From: Gammaproteobacteria bacterium
Lineage (GTDB): Bacteria > Pseudomonadota > Gammaproteobacteria > Pseudomonadales > Pseudohongiellaceae
Reading direction: 5' to 3'
DNA length: 50,487 nucleotides
NCBI GenBank assembly: GCA_024644515.1
Contig: JAHEHN010000010.1
Span: 1-50,487, forward strand
The first letter of the stretch is position 1. Every line of letters starts with the position of its first letter. The notes under the pieces were generated by a model. It ran no database searches, had not been told where the DNA came from, and worked only from the letters and a program-made list of their open reading frames with translations. The position numbers and the translations under genes are program-made. Positions 35,368 to 44,727 of the stretch are shown piece after piece.

Positions 35368-36401
35368 AATTATTTGAACGCTATCTGACCCTCTGGGTAT
35401 CGCTTGCCATTGTAGCTGGAGTCCTGTTGGGTAAGAACTTTAGTGGCATGTTTGAGCTAATTGCGACACTGGAGCTGGCCCATGTAAATATTGTGGTTGC
35501 TGTGTTTATCTGGGTAATGATCTATCCAATGATGGCGCAAATTGATTTCTCCTCGTTAAAAGAAGTCGGACAGAGGCCGCAGGGGATAATTCTTACCTGT
35601 GTTATCAACTGGCTGGTCAAGCCCTTCACCATGACCTTTGTGGCCTGGCTGTTCTTCAGGGTTTTTTATGTAGATCTGGTTGATGAGCAAAGTGCCAGTG
35701 AATATATCGCCGGAATGATTTTACTTGGAGTGGCGCCCTGTACGGCGATGGTGTTTGTCTGGAGTCAGTTAACCAAAGGCGATCCTAATTACACTCTGGT
35801 TCAGGTGTCAGTAAATGACATCATCATGATTTTTGCCTTTGCACCACTGGCGGCTTTTCTCCTTGGCGTTTCCGACATAGTCGTTCCCTGGCAGACATTG
35901 CTACTTTCTGTTGTGCTGTATGTTGTTTTACCCTTACTGGCAGGTGTATTTACGCGTCATTTTCTTGATAGTCAAAATGATCATACAAAACTCAATCAGT
36001 TTCTGGTGAAATTAAAACCCTGGTCGATAACCGGATTGCTGGCGACGGTGGTTCTGCTGTTTGGCTTGCAGGCCAACACCATACTGGAAGAGCCTGTGAT
36101 TATCGGGCTTATTGCTGTGCCACTTTTGATTCAGACCTATGGCATCTTTTTCATCACCCTGGTGATTGCCTATCAGCTCAGATTGTCTCACCGAATTACA
36201 GCGCCGGCCTGCATGATAGCCAGTTCAAACTTTTTCGAATTGGCAGTTGCTGTGGCCATTTCATTATTTGGCCTGGAATCAGGCGCTTCCCTGGCCACGG
36301 TGGTAGGGGTGCTGGTAGAAGTACCGGTGATGCTGTCCCTGGTGGCTATTGCCAATAGACTCAGGCCACAAATAAAACATCGCTATGAGGAAGTGCAGTA
36401 A
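35364..36401 (+). CDS. acr3: Acr3-type arsenite efflux transporter
   Basis: Inner-membrane arsenite exporter of 345 residues with about ten helices. It has the ACR3 family segments [17 protein letters not shown] at the start, [17 protein letters not shown] in the first part, and the conserved cysteine motif [13 protein letters not shown]. Late glutamate-containing [14 protein letters not shown] is also typical. Acr3 uses the proton motive force to extrude As(III). It overlaps arsC by 4 bases and completes a two-gene arsenate resistance operon. Family placement is firm. Confidence 0.95.
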   Translation: MKLFERYLTLWVSLAIVAGVLLGKNFSGMFELIATLELAHVNIVVAVFIWVMIYPMMAQIDFSSLKEVGQRPQGIILTCVINWLVKPFTMTFVAWLFFRVFYVDLVDEQSASEYIAGMILLGVAPCTAMVFVWSQLTKGDPNYTLVQVSVNDIIMIFAFAPLAAFLLGVSDIVVPWQTLLLSVVLYVVLPLLAGVFTRHFLDSQNDHTKLNQFLVKLKPWSITGLLATVVLLFGLQANTILEEPVIIGLIAVPLLIQTYGIFFITLVIAYQLRLSHRITAPACMIASSNFFELAVAVAISLFGLESGASLATVVGVLVEVPVMLSLVAIANRLRPQIKHRYEEVQ

Positions 36402-36548
36402 AAACTAGAATATGGTTTTCCCTTTTCGAAGTTATGACGAAATTTTTCAAATTGTTGAGCAGTTTGTGTTTTCGATCTCTTTGCCTTTTTCTGTAAATCC
36501 GTTAATGTAGCTGACAAAGATAAACAGTGGATCGAAAGTTTTTTTCCA

Positions 36549-36971
36549 ATGATTTTATTCCCGATTATCATCCTCATTGTGGCCCTGGTTGTGTTATTAC
36601 ATTACGAATGCCTGTTTCAGCTGACACGGCTTATGCCCATCCTGCGCTTTAAGTATCGCTATCGTCTGGTACTTGGCGTGTTTGGTGCCTTGATTGCCCA
36701 TGTAGTAGAAGTTTTTTTGTTTGGGGCGAGCTATTTATTGATGCATCGGCACGAAGGTCTGGGATATCTGGAAGGGCGCTTTGACATTACCTTGCCGGAT
36801 TGTATTTATTTTTCCTTTACTACCTACACCACCCTTGGTTACGGCGATATCGAACCTTTTGGCGGCATCCGTTATCTGGCCGGGGTGGAGTCACTGACGG
36901 GGCTTGTACTGATTACCTGGACAGCTTCGTTCCTGTTTATAGAAATGCAGCGTTACTGGGTGTCCAAGTAG
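36549..36971 (+). CDS. Small two-helix potassium-channel-like protein
   Basis: A 140-residue membrane protein of the ion-channel pore (Ion_trans_2) type. An N-terminal hydrophobic helix (to about residue 20) is followed by a second helix (VLGVFGALIAHVVEVFLFGA), a pore loop with the K+-type selectivity filter TTLGYGD, and a last helix (TGLVLITWTASFLFIEM). There is no cytoplasmic RCK or cyclic-nucleotide domain, so it would be a minimal, ligand-free channel, probably tetrameric. The start is an ATG at 36549 with no strong ribosome site. It is followed after 26 bases by a second membrane protein gene. Confidence 0.82.
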   Translation: MILFPIIILIVALVVLLHYECLFQLTRLMPILRFKYRYRLVLGVFGALIAHVVEVFLFGASYLLMHRHEGLGYLEGRFDITLPDCIYFSFTTYTTLGYGDIEPFGGIRYLAGVESLTGLVLITWTASFLFIEMQRYWVSK

Positions 36972-36997
36972 CGCCGATTGAAGTAATTAGCTAACTA

Positions 36998-37465
36998 ATG
37001 ATGAAAAAAGCCCTTTTTTTAAGCCCATGTAGCGCGGCGGTATTGTTTGCCATTCCTGAAGCATGGCAGCTAATGCAACGTCCTGATTCAATTTATATTC
37101 CGGTTGTGTTTGAGCTATTGCTGCTGCTTTTTGGCTACGTGGCAGCGGCTATTGTCAATGCGCTGATCATTATCCCTTTGGGCCTGCTTGTGAGATTGAA
37201 AACCTTCAGCCTTGTTGCCGGGCTTATTCTCGCAAGTACTGTTGCACTAATTGGCACAACAGTGGCCTATGCCTTTGAAATTTTTGACTATCAATCCTCC
37301 ATACTGCATCCCGATTATTTATACCCCTTATTGATTCCGCTGTTTGTTATGACATTTGCATCATTCTTTTTTCTTACGCGGCCCGAAACTGTTTCTAATG
37401 ACAATCCTGATCATAAAGAGAATAAAGCGGAAGCTGATAACGATGCAGAGCATAGTCCTGATTAA
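36998..37465 (+). CDS. Membrane protein of unknown function
   Basis: A 155-residue protein with about four hydrophobic helices (AVLFAIPEA, VVFELLLLLFGYVAAAIVNA, LVAGLILASTVALIGTTV and LLIPLFVMTFASFFF) and an acidic, Asn/Asp/Glu-rich cytoplasmic-type tail of about 25 residues. I do not recognise a family. It starts 26 bases after the channel-like gene and may be co-expressed. It is separated from the following DNA-repair gene by 21 bases. Confidence 0.72.
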   Translation: MMKKALFLSPCSAAVLFAIPEAWQLMQRPDSIYIPVVFELLLLLFGYVAAAIVNALIIIPLGLLVRLKTFSLVAGLILASTVALIGTTVAYAFEIFDYQSSILHPDYLYPLLIPLFVMTFASFFFLTRPETVSNDNPDHKENKAEADNDAEHSPD

Positions 37466-37486
37466 GCCAGTTCTCGGGTTTCACTA

Positions 37487-38203
37487 GTGTCCATCGCCCC
37501 ATCTGCCTCGACACTTATTCGTGTCCTGAAAAAATCTGCCAGTAAAAGAGAGGCGACATCAGCTTCCCGATTTATCAAGACCGCAAAGGGGCAATATGGA
37601 GAGGGAGATTCATTTCTCGGCATCCGTATGCCTGTGTTACGTCAGTTGGCAAAAGATAATATTAATTTGTCGCTCACCGAAACCGCCAAATTATTTAAGA
37701 ATGAATTTCATGAAGCGCGAATGGCAGCATTGTTAATTCTGGTACTGAAGTTTCGGCAGGAAGATGAGGAAACCCGTGCTCAAATAGTGAGGCTCTATTT
37801 GAAATATAGCGTTTATGTAAATGGGTGGGATCTGGTGGATTGCTCCGCGCACCTGATCCTCGGTCCGTGGCTGATGCGACGGGACAAGACAATTCTGTTT
37901 AAACTGGCACGCTCACAAAGTTTGTGGGACCGACGTATCGCTATTATGAGTACGTTCCACTTTATCAGGCAGCAACATTTTGTTCCGACGCTGAAAATTG
38001 CGCGTTTATTGCTGAAAGACAATGAAGACCTTATTCACAAGGCGGTAGGCTGGATGCTACGCGAGGTGGGGAATCGTGATCGAAATACTAAAGAGGATTT
38101 TCTAAGAAAGTATTACCGCAACATGCCTCGCACCATGTTGCGGTATGCCATTGAGAAATTTCCGCAAACGCGACGCAAACAATATCTCAATGGCACCATG
38201 TAG
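37487..38203 (+). CDS. AlkD-like DNA alkylation repair protein
   Basis: A 238-residue all-helical protein built of HEAT-like repeats, resembling AlkC/AlkD DNA glycosylases that excise alkylated bases. Typical segments are GEGDSFLGIRMPVLRQLAK near the start, HEARMAALLILV, the central VNGWDLVDCSAHLILG and KLARSQSLWDRRIAIMST, ending with KAVGWMLREVGNRD and LRYAIEKFP. The start codon is a GTG at 37487 with a poor ribosome site, so the true start could be a little downstream. It is convergent with acsA, 12 bases apart. Confidence 0.88.
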   Translation: MSIAPSASTLIRVLKKSASKREATSASRFIKTAKGQYGEGDSFLGIRMPVLRQLAKDNINLSLTETAKLFKNEFHEARMAALLILVLKFRQEDEETRAQIVRLYLKYSVYVNGWDLVDCSAHLILGPWLMRRDKTILFKLARSQSLWDRRIAIMSTFHFIRQQHFVPTLKIARLLLKDNEDLIHKAVGWMLREVGNRDRNTKEDFLRKYYRNMPRTMLRYAIEKFPQTRRKQYLNGTM

Positions 38204-38215
38204 ATTTCTTCCGCT

Positions 38216-40153
38216 TTACTTGTGGGGGCGGTTCTCCACCAGATGCTCCACCACCGAGGGATCTGCCAGGGTAGTAATATCCCCCAGGCTGTCCATTTCG
38301 TTGGCAGCAATCTTACGCAGAATGCGACGCATGATCTTGCCGGAACGGGTTTTTGGCAGACCCGGTGCCCACTGAATCACATCCGGTCTGGCGATGGCGC
38401 CAATATCCTTGGCAACAAAAGCACGTAATTCCTGCATTAATTCATCACTTTCCTCAACACCTACCATGAGGCTGACGAAGGCATAGATCGCCTGACCTTT
38501 GATGTCATGGGGAAAGCCAACCACGGCAGCTTCAGCAACGGCTTCATGCAGCACCAGGGAGCTTTCTATTTCTGCAGTACCCAGTCGGTGTCCGGATACA
38601 TTGAGGACATCATCAACGCGACCGGTAATCCACCAGTAACCATCCTCGTCACGTCTGGCGCCGTCACCGGTAAAGTAATAACCGGGATAGGTGGAGTAAT
38701 AAGTATCGACGCAGCGCTTGTGATCGCCATAAACTGTACGAATCTGGCTTGGCCAGCTCTGGGTAATCACCAGGTTGCCGGAAGTAGCGCCTTCAAGAAT
38801 ATTGCCATCGGGATCCACCAGTTCCGGTTTTACGCCGAAGAACGGCAAGGTGGCTGAGCCCGGTTTCAGGTCAGTGACACCGGGAAGCGGCGTGATCATA
38901 TGGCCCCCGGTCTCTGTCTGCCACCAGGTATCCATGATGGGGCACTGCTCGTTACCCACAATGTGGTAATACCATTCCCAGGCTTCCGGGTTAATGGGTT
39001 CGCCCACCGTACCGAGAATTTTCAGGGATTTTCGTGAGGTGGCAGTAACAGGATCATTACCCTGGGCCATCAGTGCACGAATGGCCGTTGGAGCCGTATA
39101 GAAGGAATTCACCTGATATTTATCAATAATCTGCCAGAAGCGTGAATAATCCGGATAAGTGGGAACACCTTCAAACATGAGTGTCGTGGCAGCATTGCAC
39201 AAGGGGCCATAAACGATATAGGTATGCCCGGTAACCCAGCCTACATCGGCCGCACACCAGTAAACATCGCCCTCATGGTAATCAAATACATATTTGTGGG
39301 TCATGGCCGCCATCAACAGGTAACCGGCAGTGGTATGCAGTACCCCCTTGGGTTTCCCTGTTGAACCGGAGGTATAGAGAATGAACAGGGGATCTTCACT
39401 GTCCATGGCTTCCGATTCACAGGTTTTTTCAGCACTGGCAATGGCTTCGTGATACCAGATATCACGGCCCTCTACCCAGTCGATGTCACCGCCGGTACGT
39501 TTTACGACCATTACGGTGTGTACATTGGGACACTGGGCTACCGCAACGTCGGCGTTGGCTTTTAACGGGAACAAACGGCCACCACGGGTACTTTCATCGG
39601 AGGTGATCACGGTCTGACAATCGGAATCGAGAATCCTGTCCTTCAGGGAGTCCGGTGAAAACCCACCGAATACCACGGAATGCACTGCACCAATGCGGGC
39701 GCAGGCCAGCATGGCAAAGGCCGCTTCAGGAATCATGGGCATGTAGATGCAAACACGGTCGCCTTTTTTAACACCGCGCTGTTTCAGCACGTTCGCCATT
39801 TCGCAAACGTGATCATGTAATTCCTGATAAGTAATTTTACGATCCAGGCCTGGCTCATCGCCTTCCCAGAGAATGGCTACCTGGTCTGCCCGTGCCGGCA
39901 GGTGGCGGTCGATACAATTGCTGCTGACATTGAGTTTGCCATTCAGGAACCAGTTGATATCGCCTTTCGCCATATCGCAATTGCTGACCTGGGTGAAAGG
40001 CGTTGTCCAGTCGAGGAAATCTGTGGCCTGCCCAGCCCAGAAAGTATCCGGAGTCTCAATGGAAGCGGTGTACATGGCTTCGTATTGTTCTTTATTGATG
40101 AGGGCGGAAGATTTTAAATTTTCAGGAACAGGATAAATTTTTATATCTGACAC
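38216..40153 (-). CDS. acsA: Acetyl-coenzyme A synthetase
   Basis: Activates acetate to acetyl-CoA through an acetyl-AMP intermediate (ANL adenylating family). The 645-residue length is standard. Visible motifs are [13 protein letters not shown] (P-loop), [24 protein letters not shown] and [14 protein letters not shown]. The C-terminal [11 protein letters not shown] holds the catalytic lysine that is acetylated for control in many bacteria. The start is a GTG with GAGG about eight bases ahead. Acs neighbours panD; pantothenate feeds the CoA it consumes, though panD-acs linkage is only positional. It ends convergent with the alkD-like gene. Confidence 0.97.
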   Translation of the reverse strand: MSDIKIYPVPENLKSSALINKEQYEAMYTASIETPDTFWAGQATDFLDWTTPFTQVSNCDMAKGDINWFLNGKLNVSSNCIDRHLPARADQVAILWEGDEPGLDRKITYQELHDHVCEMANVLKQRGVKKGDRVCIYMPMIPEAAFAMLACARIGAVHSVVFGGFSPDSLKDRILDSDCQTVITSDESTRGGRLFPLKANADVAVAQCPNVHTVMVVKRTGGDIDWVEGRDIWYHEAIASAEKTCESEAMDSEDPLFILYTSGSTGKPKGVLHTTAGYLLMAAMTHKYVFDYHEGDVYWCAADVGWVTGHTYIVYGPLCNAATTLMFEGVPTYPDYSRFWQIIDKYQVNSFYTAPTAIRALMAQGNDPVTATSRKSLKILGTVGEPINPEAWEWYYHIVGNEQCPIMDTWWQTETGGHMITPLPGVTDLKPGSATLPFFGVKPELVDPDGNILEGATSGNLVITQSWPSQIRTVYGDHKRCVDTYYSTYPGYYFTGDGARRDEDGYWWITGRVDDVLNVSGHRLGTAEIESSLVLHEAVAEAAVVGFPHDIKGQAIYAFVSLMVGVEESDELMQELRAFVAKDIGAIARPDVIQWAPGLPKTRSGKIMRRILRKIAANEMDSLGDITTLADPSVVEHLVENRPHK

Positions 40154-40202
40154 GGGGACGCCTCAAGTTTTTTAATGTCTATACAGACGCCTTTTACAAG
40201 TA

Positions 40203-40583
40203 TCAGGCGACCTGTACCGGAATGGTGTTGCTGGCTCGAATAATATTGTTTACTTCATCAAGATAAACCAGTTTTGGCTGGTGGTTTAGCAATTCAGCTT
40301 CGGTGTATCCGGCATAGGCACAGATTATTACTCTGTCTCCCACAGCGGCCTTATGGGCAGCGGCACCATTGACTGAAATGATTCCGGAAGCTGTTTCTGC
40401 GCGAATGGCATAGGTGGTAAAGCGCTCACCATTGCTGATGTTATAAATCTGGATCTGCTCAAATTCGCGTATGCCGGCACTATCCAGCAGGTTACCGTCT
40501 ATGGCGCATGAGCCTTCATAATCCAGCTCTGCGTGAGTAACGCAGGCCTTATGAAGCTTGGCTTTTAACATTAGTGTATGCAA
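40203..40583 (-). CDS. panD: Aspartate 1-decarboxylase precursor
   Basis: Makes beta-alanine from aspartate for pantothenate. The 126-residue pro-enzyme cleaves itself before Ser25 in YEGSCAID to form the pyruvoyl cofactor; the surrounding LDYEGSCAI and [16 protein letters not shown] segments are family standard. The start is a TTG at 40583. AAGGG lies seven bases ahead, and the resulting N-terminus ([12 protein letters not shown]) aligns with E. coli MIRTMLQGKLHR without gaps, while the ATG at 40571 has no ribosome site. It lies between acsA and rimB, separated from panC/panB by the rim genes. Confidence 0.95.
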   Translation of the reverse strand: MHTLMLKAKLHKACVTHAELDYEGSCAIDGNLLDSAGIREFEQIQIYNISNGERFTTYAIRAETASGIISVNGAAAHKAAVGDRVIICAYAGYTEAELLNHQPKLVYLDEVNNIIRASNTIPVQVA

Positions 40584-40724
40584 TGCTTTACCCTTGTTTC
40601 TTTTTAACTGGTTAAAATTTGTCTAAATATGCCGGTATGGGGAACGGCGATTTTTGAAAGCAGCGGATTATCCCAAAAAACAGGCCGCTTGATCAAACCA
40701 GGGCGGTCAATCACAGCAGAAAGC

Positions 40725-41210
40725 TTATTCTTCCTCGTGATATTCATCGATATCTGCGTCGTTGGAGACTTCCGAATCAAGCAGATAGTCAAATTCCGGG
40801 TCGATAATTATTTTGCCGGCCATTGCTTCTCTGCCCAATAGCATCAGGTAAGTCATTTCCGAGCGATCGGTGAGGGTCAGTTTGATGGCCCATTCACGGC
40901 CACCGATTAATAGCGGCGTAGTTATGACCACCCGCTTTTCGGTATCGGCTGAGGAACTTTTGACTTTCTTGCGGCCTTTGATTCGCACCGTGGTCCGAGT
41001 GACTTTTTCGACATTGTGAATGTCGGGATGCAGATCAAAACTTACCCAGTTTTTACCGTTGCGGGAAAATTCTTCAATATTGTCCACATGCAAGGATGAG
41101 GTAGTAGCACCGCTATCAACACGAACATGTAGATTTTCAATGCCAAGTTCTGGCAGGGCGCATAATTCCAGCGCACCCACCGTCAACTTTGAAACTCGAT
41201 TTTTAATCAC
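40725..41210 (-). CDS. rimB: RimB-like retropepsin-fold protease (RimK-associated)
   Basis: A 161-residue protein with a retropepsin-like aspartate motif RVDSGATTSSLH and the later LLLGREAM segment. It matches the so-called ATP-dependent zinc protease family now linked with RimK, whose member RimB trims poly-glutamate tails added to ribosomal protein S6. The frame is open to 41339 inside rimK, but I start at the GTG at 41210 (AGG eight bases ahead, then IKNRVSKLTVG). The C-terminus is acidic (NDADIDEYHEEE). It follows rimK by 22 bases on the same transcript. Confidence 0.85.
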   Translation of the reverse strand: MIKNRVSKLTVGALELCALPELGIENLHVRVDSGATTSSLHVDNIEEFSRNGKNWVSFDLHPDIHNVEKVTRTTVRIKGRKKVKSSSADTEKRVVITTPLLIGGREWAIKLTLTDRSEMTYLMLLGREAMAGKIIIDPEFDYLLDSEVSNDADIDEYHEEE

Positions 41211-41232
41211 TGGTAACCTGCTACTGCGGGGC

Positions 41233-42150
41233 CTAACCCTTGCCCTTTGGTTTGTTAGGGCCAGTCTGTGAGTCTTTTTCAATATACTCAATGATGCTGT
41301 TCGCCACATTTTTCTTGGTAGCAGTTTCGATACCTTCAAGCCCTGGGGAGGAGTTCACTTCAATGACCAGTGGTCCATGTGCTGAACGCAGGATATCTAC
41401 TCCTGCCAGGTCCAGCCCCATTACCTGGGCTGCCTTGACGGCCAGACGGCGTTCTTCAGGGGTCAGCTTGATCACTTCGGCGGTGCCTCCGCGATGCAGG
41501 TTTGAGCGATATTCACCCTTACCGGCTTTGCGCTGCATGGCGGCGATTACTTTGGTACCCACTACAAAACAACGGATATCAGAACCACCGGCTTCCTTGA
41601 TGAATTCCTGTACCAGGAAATCTTCGCCAATACCGCGAAAGGCATTAATCAATGCTTCTGCGGCTTTCTTGGTTTCTGCCAGTAGCACACCATTACCATG
41701 AGTACTTTCGGTGAGTTTTACAATCAAGGGCGCCCCACCCACAGATTCGATCAGGTTGTTGGTGGCTTTTACCGAATGCGCATAGCTGGTTACCGGCTGG
41801 CCAATTCTCTTACGTGCCAATAATTGATGAGCGCGCAATTTGTCTCTTGATCTGGTAATGGCGATGGATTCATTAATGGAATAGACATGGCCGACTTCAA
41901 ACTGTCTTAATACCGCACAGCCATAGGAGGTAATGCTGGCCCCTATGCGCGGAATAACTGCATCAAAATCAAGGGCTTCAACAGTTTCAGCGTTACGCTG
42001 GTAGAAAACTGTAGGATCATTGGCCGTAATGTTCATATAACATTTCAGAACATCTATGACCCGCACATCATGACCACGTTCCTTGGCAGCTTCTACCAAA
42101 CGGTTTGTTGAATACAGATTACGGTTCCTTGACAGGATGCCTATTTTCAT
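41233..42150 (-). CDS. rimK: Ribosomal protein S6 glutamate ligase RimK
   Basis: ATP-grasp ligase that adds glutamate residues to the C-terminus of ribosomal protein S6. The 305-residue protein has the N-terminal MKIGILSRN, middle [19 protein letters not shown], the ATP-grasp substrate loop [21 protein letters not shown], and the Mg-binding end VDILRS with [15 protein letters not shown] short Lys-rich tail (NKPKGKG) follows. The start is an ATG. It is paired with rimB downstream and lies 88 bases after panC. RimK regulation is linked in pseudomonads to c-di-GMP and ribosome remodelling. Confidence 0.95.
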   Translation of the reverse strand: MKIGILSRNRNLYSTNRLVEAAKERGHDVRVIDVLKCYMNITANDPTVFYQRNAETVEALDFDAVIPRIGASITSYGCAVLRQFEVGHVYSINESIAITRSRDKLRAHQLLARKRIGQPVTSYAHSVKATNNLIESVGGAPLIVKLTESTHGNGVLLAETKKAAEALINAFRGIGEDFLVQEFIKEAGGSDIRCFVVGTKVIAAMQRKAGKGEYRSNLHRGGTAEVIKLTPEERRLAVKAAQVMGLDLAGVDILRSAHGPLVIEVNSSPGLEGIETATKKNVANSIIEYIEKDSQTGPNKPKGKG

Positions 42151-42238
42151 AAAATTACCAATTCCCAGATTTATTACGAAATATGTATGAAGGGGGGGCG
42201 CAATAGTATTGCAGGGATGGCAATAAATAAAGGATGTA

Positions 42239-43090
42239 TTATTGAAGCCGGACCCTGATGTTGTCGATAAGCCGCGTCGTCCCTACCCAGACGGCTGCCA
42301 GAACGACCAGATCAGTGTCGGAAGTTTTGGCAGGCTTTAAAGAATTGGCATGACTGATGTTGAAATAATCCACTTTCAGGCCACAATCGCTTAAAAAGTC
42401 TTTCGCTTCGCGCTCCAGTGTTAGCATGCTTGATGTGCCCTGAAGTAGTTTTTCTTTTGTGGCTTGCAGGCTTTGTTGAAGGCTGACAGCAATGGCCTTT
42501 TGCTCTTCATTCAAATAACTGTTGCGTGAGCTTAATGCCAGTCCATCGGGCAGCCTGACCGTGGGAACGCCAATAATGTCCAGCGGAAAACACAGATCGG
42601 ATGTCATTTTTTTGATTACCTGAAGCTGTTGGTAGTCTTTTTCACCGAAGAAAGCCTTGTCTGGTCGGGTCAGGTTGAATAGTTTGCTTACAACAGTGCA
42701 GACGCCACTAAAGTGTCCTGGTCGGCCGCTACCGCAATGACCTTCAGAAATACCTGGTACTGTAATCAAGGTCTGGTCTTGCAATCCATTGGGATACATT
42801 TCTGAAATGGAAGGTACAAAAACACCATCGCAGTTTCTGGATTTAAGGGCCTTGCAATCAGCTTCCAGGGTTCTTGGGTATTTGTCCAGATCTTCCGCGG
42901 GACCAAACTGGAGGGGATTTACAAAAATTGTCGCCAGAACAAAATCACATTGTCCGCGAGCTGCATCTACCAGTGTCAGGTGCCCTTCATGCAGGTTACC
43001 CATGGTCGGCACCAGACCGATAGTCTGTCCCGATTGCCGGTATTCAGACAGCACGTGTTGCAGGTCATCGCGTCTTTCAAATATCTTCAT
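42239..43090 (-). CDS. panC: Pantothenate synthetase
   Basis: Joins pantoate and beta-alanine with ATP to make pantothenate. The 283-residue protein shows the family pattern: [15 protein letters not shown] (nucleotide-binding HxGH), [19 protein letters not shown], the [18 protein letters not shown] stretch, [15 protein letters not shown] with the KMSKS-like region, and [14 protein letters not shown]. The start is the ATG before KIFERRDDL. It follows panB by 12 bases and is clearly in one operon with it. Its beta-alanine partner panD lies further on the same strand. Confidence 0.97.
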   Translation of the reverse strand: MKIFERRDDLQHVLSEYRQSGQTIGLVPTMGNLHEGHLTLVDAARGQCDFVLATIFVNPLQFGPAEDLDKYPRTLEADCKALKSRNCDGVFVPSISEMYPNGLQDQTLITVPGISEGHCGSGRPGHFSGVCTVVSKLFNLTRPDKAFFGEKDYQQLQVIKKMTSDLCFPLDIIGVPTVRLPDGLALSSRNSYLNEEQKAIAVSLQQSLQATKEKLLQGTSSMLTLEREAKDFLSDCGLKVDYFNISHANSLKPAKTSDTDLVVLAAVWVGTTRLIDNIRVRLQ

Positions 43091-43102
43091 GTTGAGGAAG
43101 AT

Positions 43103-43897
43103 CTAGTCGTAGGAGTGTTCGGGGCCAGGAAAAGTGCCGTTTTTTACCGCCTCAACGTAGGCGGCAATAGCCCCGGGAATGCCGTTGCTGGATTCTGCCA
43201 GAAAATTTTTCACGAACTTTGGCGTTATCGGGGATATGCCCAACACGTCATGCAGAACCATAATCTGTCCATCCACATCACATCCGGCTCCAATACCTAT
43301 TACCGGAATGCTGAGCGTATCAGAGATGGTTTTAGCCAGAGTTTCAGGAACGGTCTCCAGTAGCAGGCAGCTTGCTCCAGAGGCTTCCAGTAGTTTGGCT
43401 TCTTCGATCATTGATTCTGCCTGTTCGGGATTGCGGCCCTGAACCAGAAAGCCGCCAATTCGATTTACCGATTGAGGCGTCAGTCCCATGTGGGAGCAAA
43501 CCGGAATTCCCCGCTCTGCCAACAGACTTGTGGATTCTGCTATCCATGCACCGCCTTCCAGTTTGACCATGTGAGCGCCGGCGCGCATTAATCGTGCGGC
43601 ATTTTCCAGGGTTTGTGTTTCCGAGGCATAGGACATGAATGGCAGGTCGGCAATAAGTAATGAGCCCTCGCTACCACGTTGTACACATTGCATATGATAA
43701 ATCACATCATCCATGGTGACTGGCAGAGTGCTGTCATGTCCCTGGATAACCATACCCAGTGAATCTCCCACCAGGATCACTTCAACGCCGGCCTCAGCAA
43801 AGAGTGCTGCAAACAGGGCGTCATAGCAGGTAAGACAGGCAAATTTTTCGCCGTCTTTTTTCATGCTATGCAGTGTATTTACAGTGACTTTCTTCAC
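43103..43897 (-). CDS. panB: 3-methyl-2-oxobutanoate hydroxymethyltransferase
   Basis: First committed enzyme of pantothenate synthesis, making ketopantoate from alpha-ketoisovalerate with methylene-tetrahydrofolate. The 264-residue TIM barrel has [15 protein letters not shown], the Mg-binding [30 protein letters not shown]-type HMGLTPQ and [15 protein letters not shown]. The start is an ATG ([12 protein letters not shown]). In most gammaproteobacteria folK sits just upstream; here a deoxynucleoside kinase gene takes that place 62 bases away. Confidence 0.97.
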   Translation of the reverse strand: MKKVTVNTLHSMKKDGEKFACLTCYDALFAALFAEAGVEVILVGDSLGMVIQGHDSTLPVTMDDVIYHMQCVQRGSEGSLLIADLPFMSYASETQTLENAARLMRAGAHMVKLEGGAWIAESTSLLAERGIPVCSHMGLTPQSVNRIGGFLVQGRNPEQAESMIEEAKLLEASGASCLLLETVPETLAKTISDTLSIPVIGIGAGCDVDGQIMVLHDVLGISPITPKFVKNFLAESSNGIPGAIAAYVEAVKNGTFPGPEHSYD

Positions 43898-43959
43898 GCT
43901 TAAAGAGTATCCAGGTTTCGAAATATTTTTTTTAGAATGATTATTGCTGTCGGTATTTA

Positions 43960-44631
43960 TTAAAGCAACGTGGGTCTTGGATTGAAATAATTCCGACTGC
44001 CTTTTCTTGTGGTGACAATATAGTCCAGCAGCTGCTCATAATCTTCATCGCTATTTACCAGATCAATTTCTGAACTATTTACCACCAACAGAGTGCTGCT
44101 GTCATAGTAGTGAAAAAAATTGGTATATGCATCAATGAGGTTTTCAAGGTAGTGCTGTTCAATGAGCTGCTCAGCCGGAATGCCGCGTTTCTGGATACGT
44201 TCAGTCAATACATTAACCGGGGCTTGCAGGTAAATTACGAGGTCAGGCTTTGGCGCATCAATGGTGAGGTGATCATATACTTTCTCATAGAGGGTAAATT
44301 CATCATTATCAAGATTTTGCCTGGCAAAAAGCCGGTCTTTTTCCATCAGAAAATCAGCCACCCTGACCGGTTCAAACATATCGTCCTGACGAAGTTCCTG
44401 CAGCTGCTGCGCACGCTGAAACAGAAAGAATAACTGAGTGGCCAGTGCCATTTGCTTTGGGTCGTTATAAAAACGCTCAAGGAAAGGGTTTTCCTCGCTT
44501 TTTTCCAGCAGGGTTTCATAGTTAAAACTTTCAGCAAGACGTTTGGCGAGACTGGTCTTGCCAACGCCAATTGGACCTTCAATCGCGATATAGCGGGGAA
44601 TTGAACTTGAATGACTTGTTTCTTGTGACAC
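43960..44631 (-). CDS. Deoxynucleoside kinase
   Basis: A 223-residue deoxynucleoside kinase of the dGK/dAK/TK2-like family, which phosphorylates deoxynucleosides for salvage. The P-loop EGPIGVGKT is at residues 18-26. [12 protein letters not shown] (substrate-binding Glu), the DRLFARQN segment and the LID-type [10 protein letters not shown] follow. The open frame reaches a TTG at 44712, but the extra 27 residues are not kinase-like, so I use the GTG at 44631. It lies between pcnB and panB, where folK is found in relatives. No folK remnant is visible in the 15 bases separating the open frame from pcnB. Confidence 0.88.
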   Translation of the reverse strand: MSQETSHSSSIPRYIAIEGPIGVGKTSLAKRLAESFNYETLLEKSEENPFLERFYNDPKQMALATQLFFLFQRAQQLQELRQDDMFEPVRVADFLMEKDRLFARQNLDNDEFTLYEKVYDHLTIDAPKPDLVIYLQAPVNVLTERIQKRGIPAEQLIEQHYLENLIDAYTNFFHYYDSSTLLVVNSSEIDLVNSDEDYEQLLDYIVTTRKGSRNYFNPRPTLL

Positions 44632-44727
44632 TTTTTTACCGCTTGAACGACCGGGTTGACCGGTTAACTTTTGTCTCTGACTGCTGATGAATAATACAGG
44701 CTGGCAAACCAAGGCAATACCCTGAAT

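Noticed and set aside
44632-44712. Residual folK fragment at the 5' end of the deoxynucleoside kinase frame
   Set aside because: The 27 extra residues show none of the HPPK motifs and no similar residue pattern; the region is better read as untranslated.
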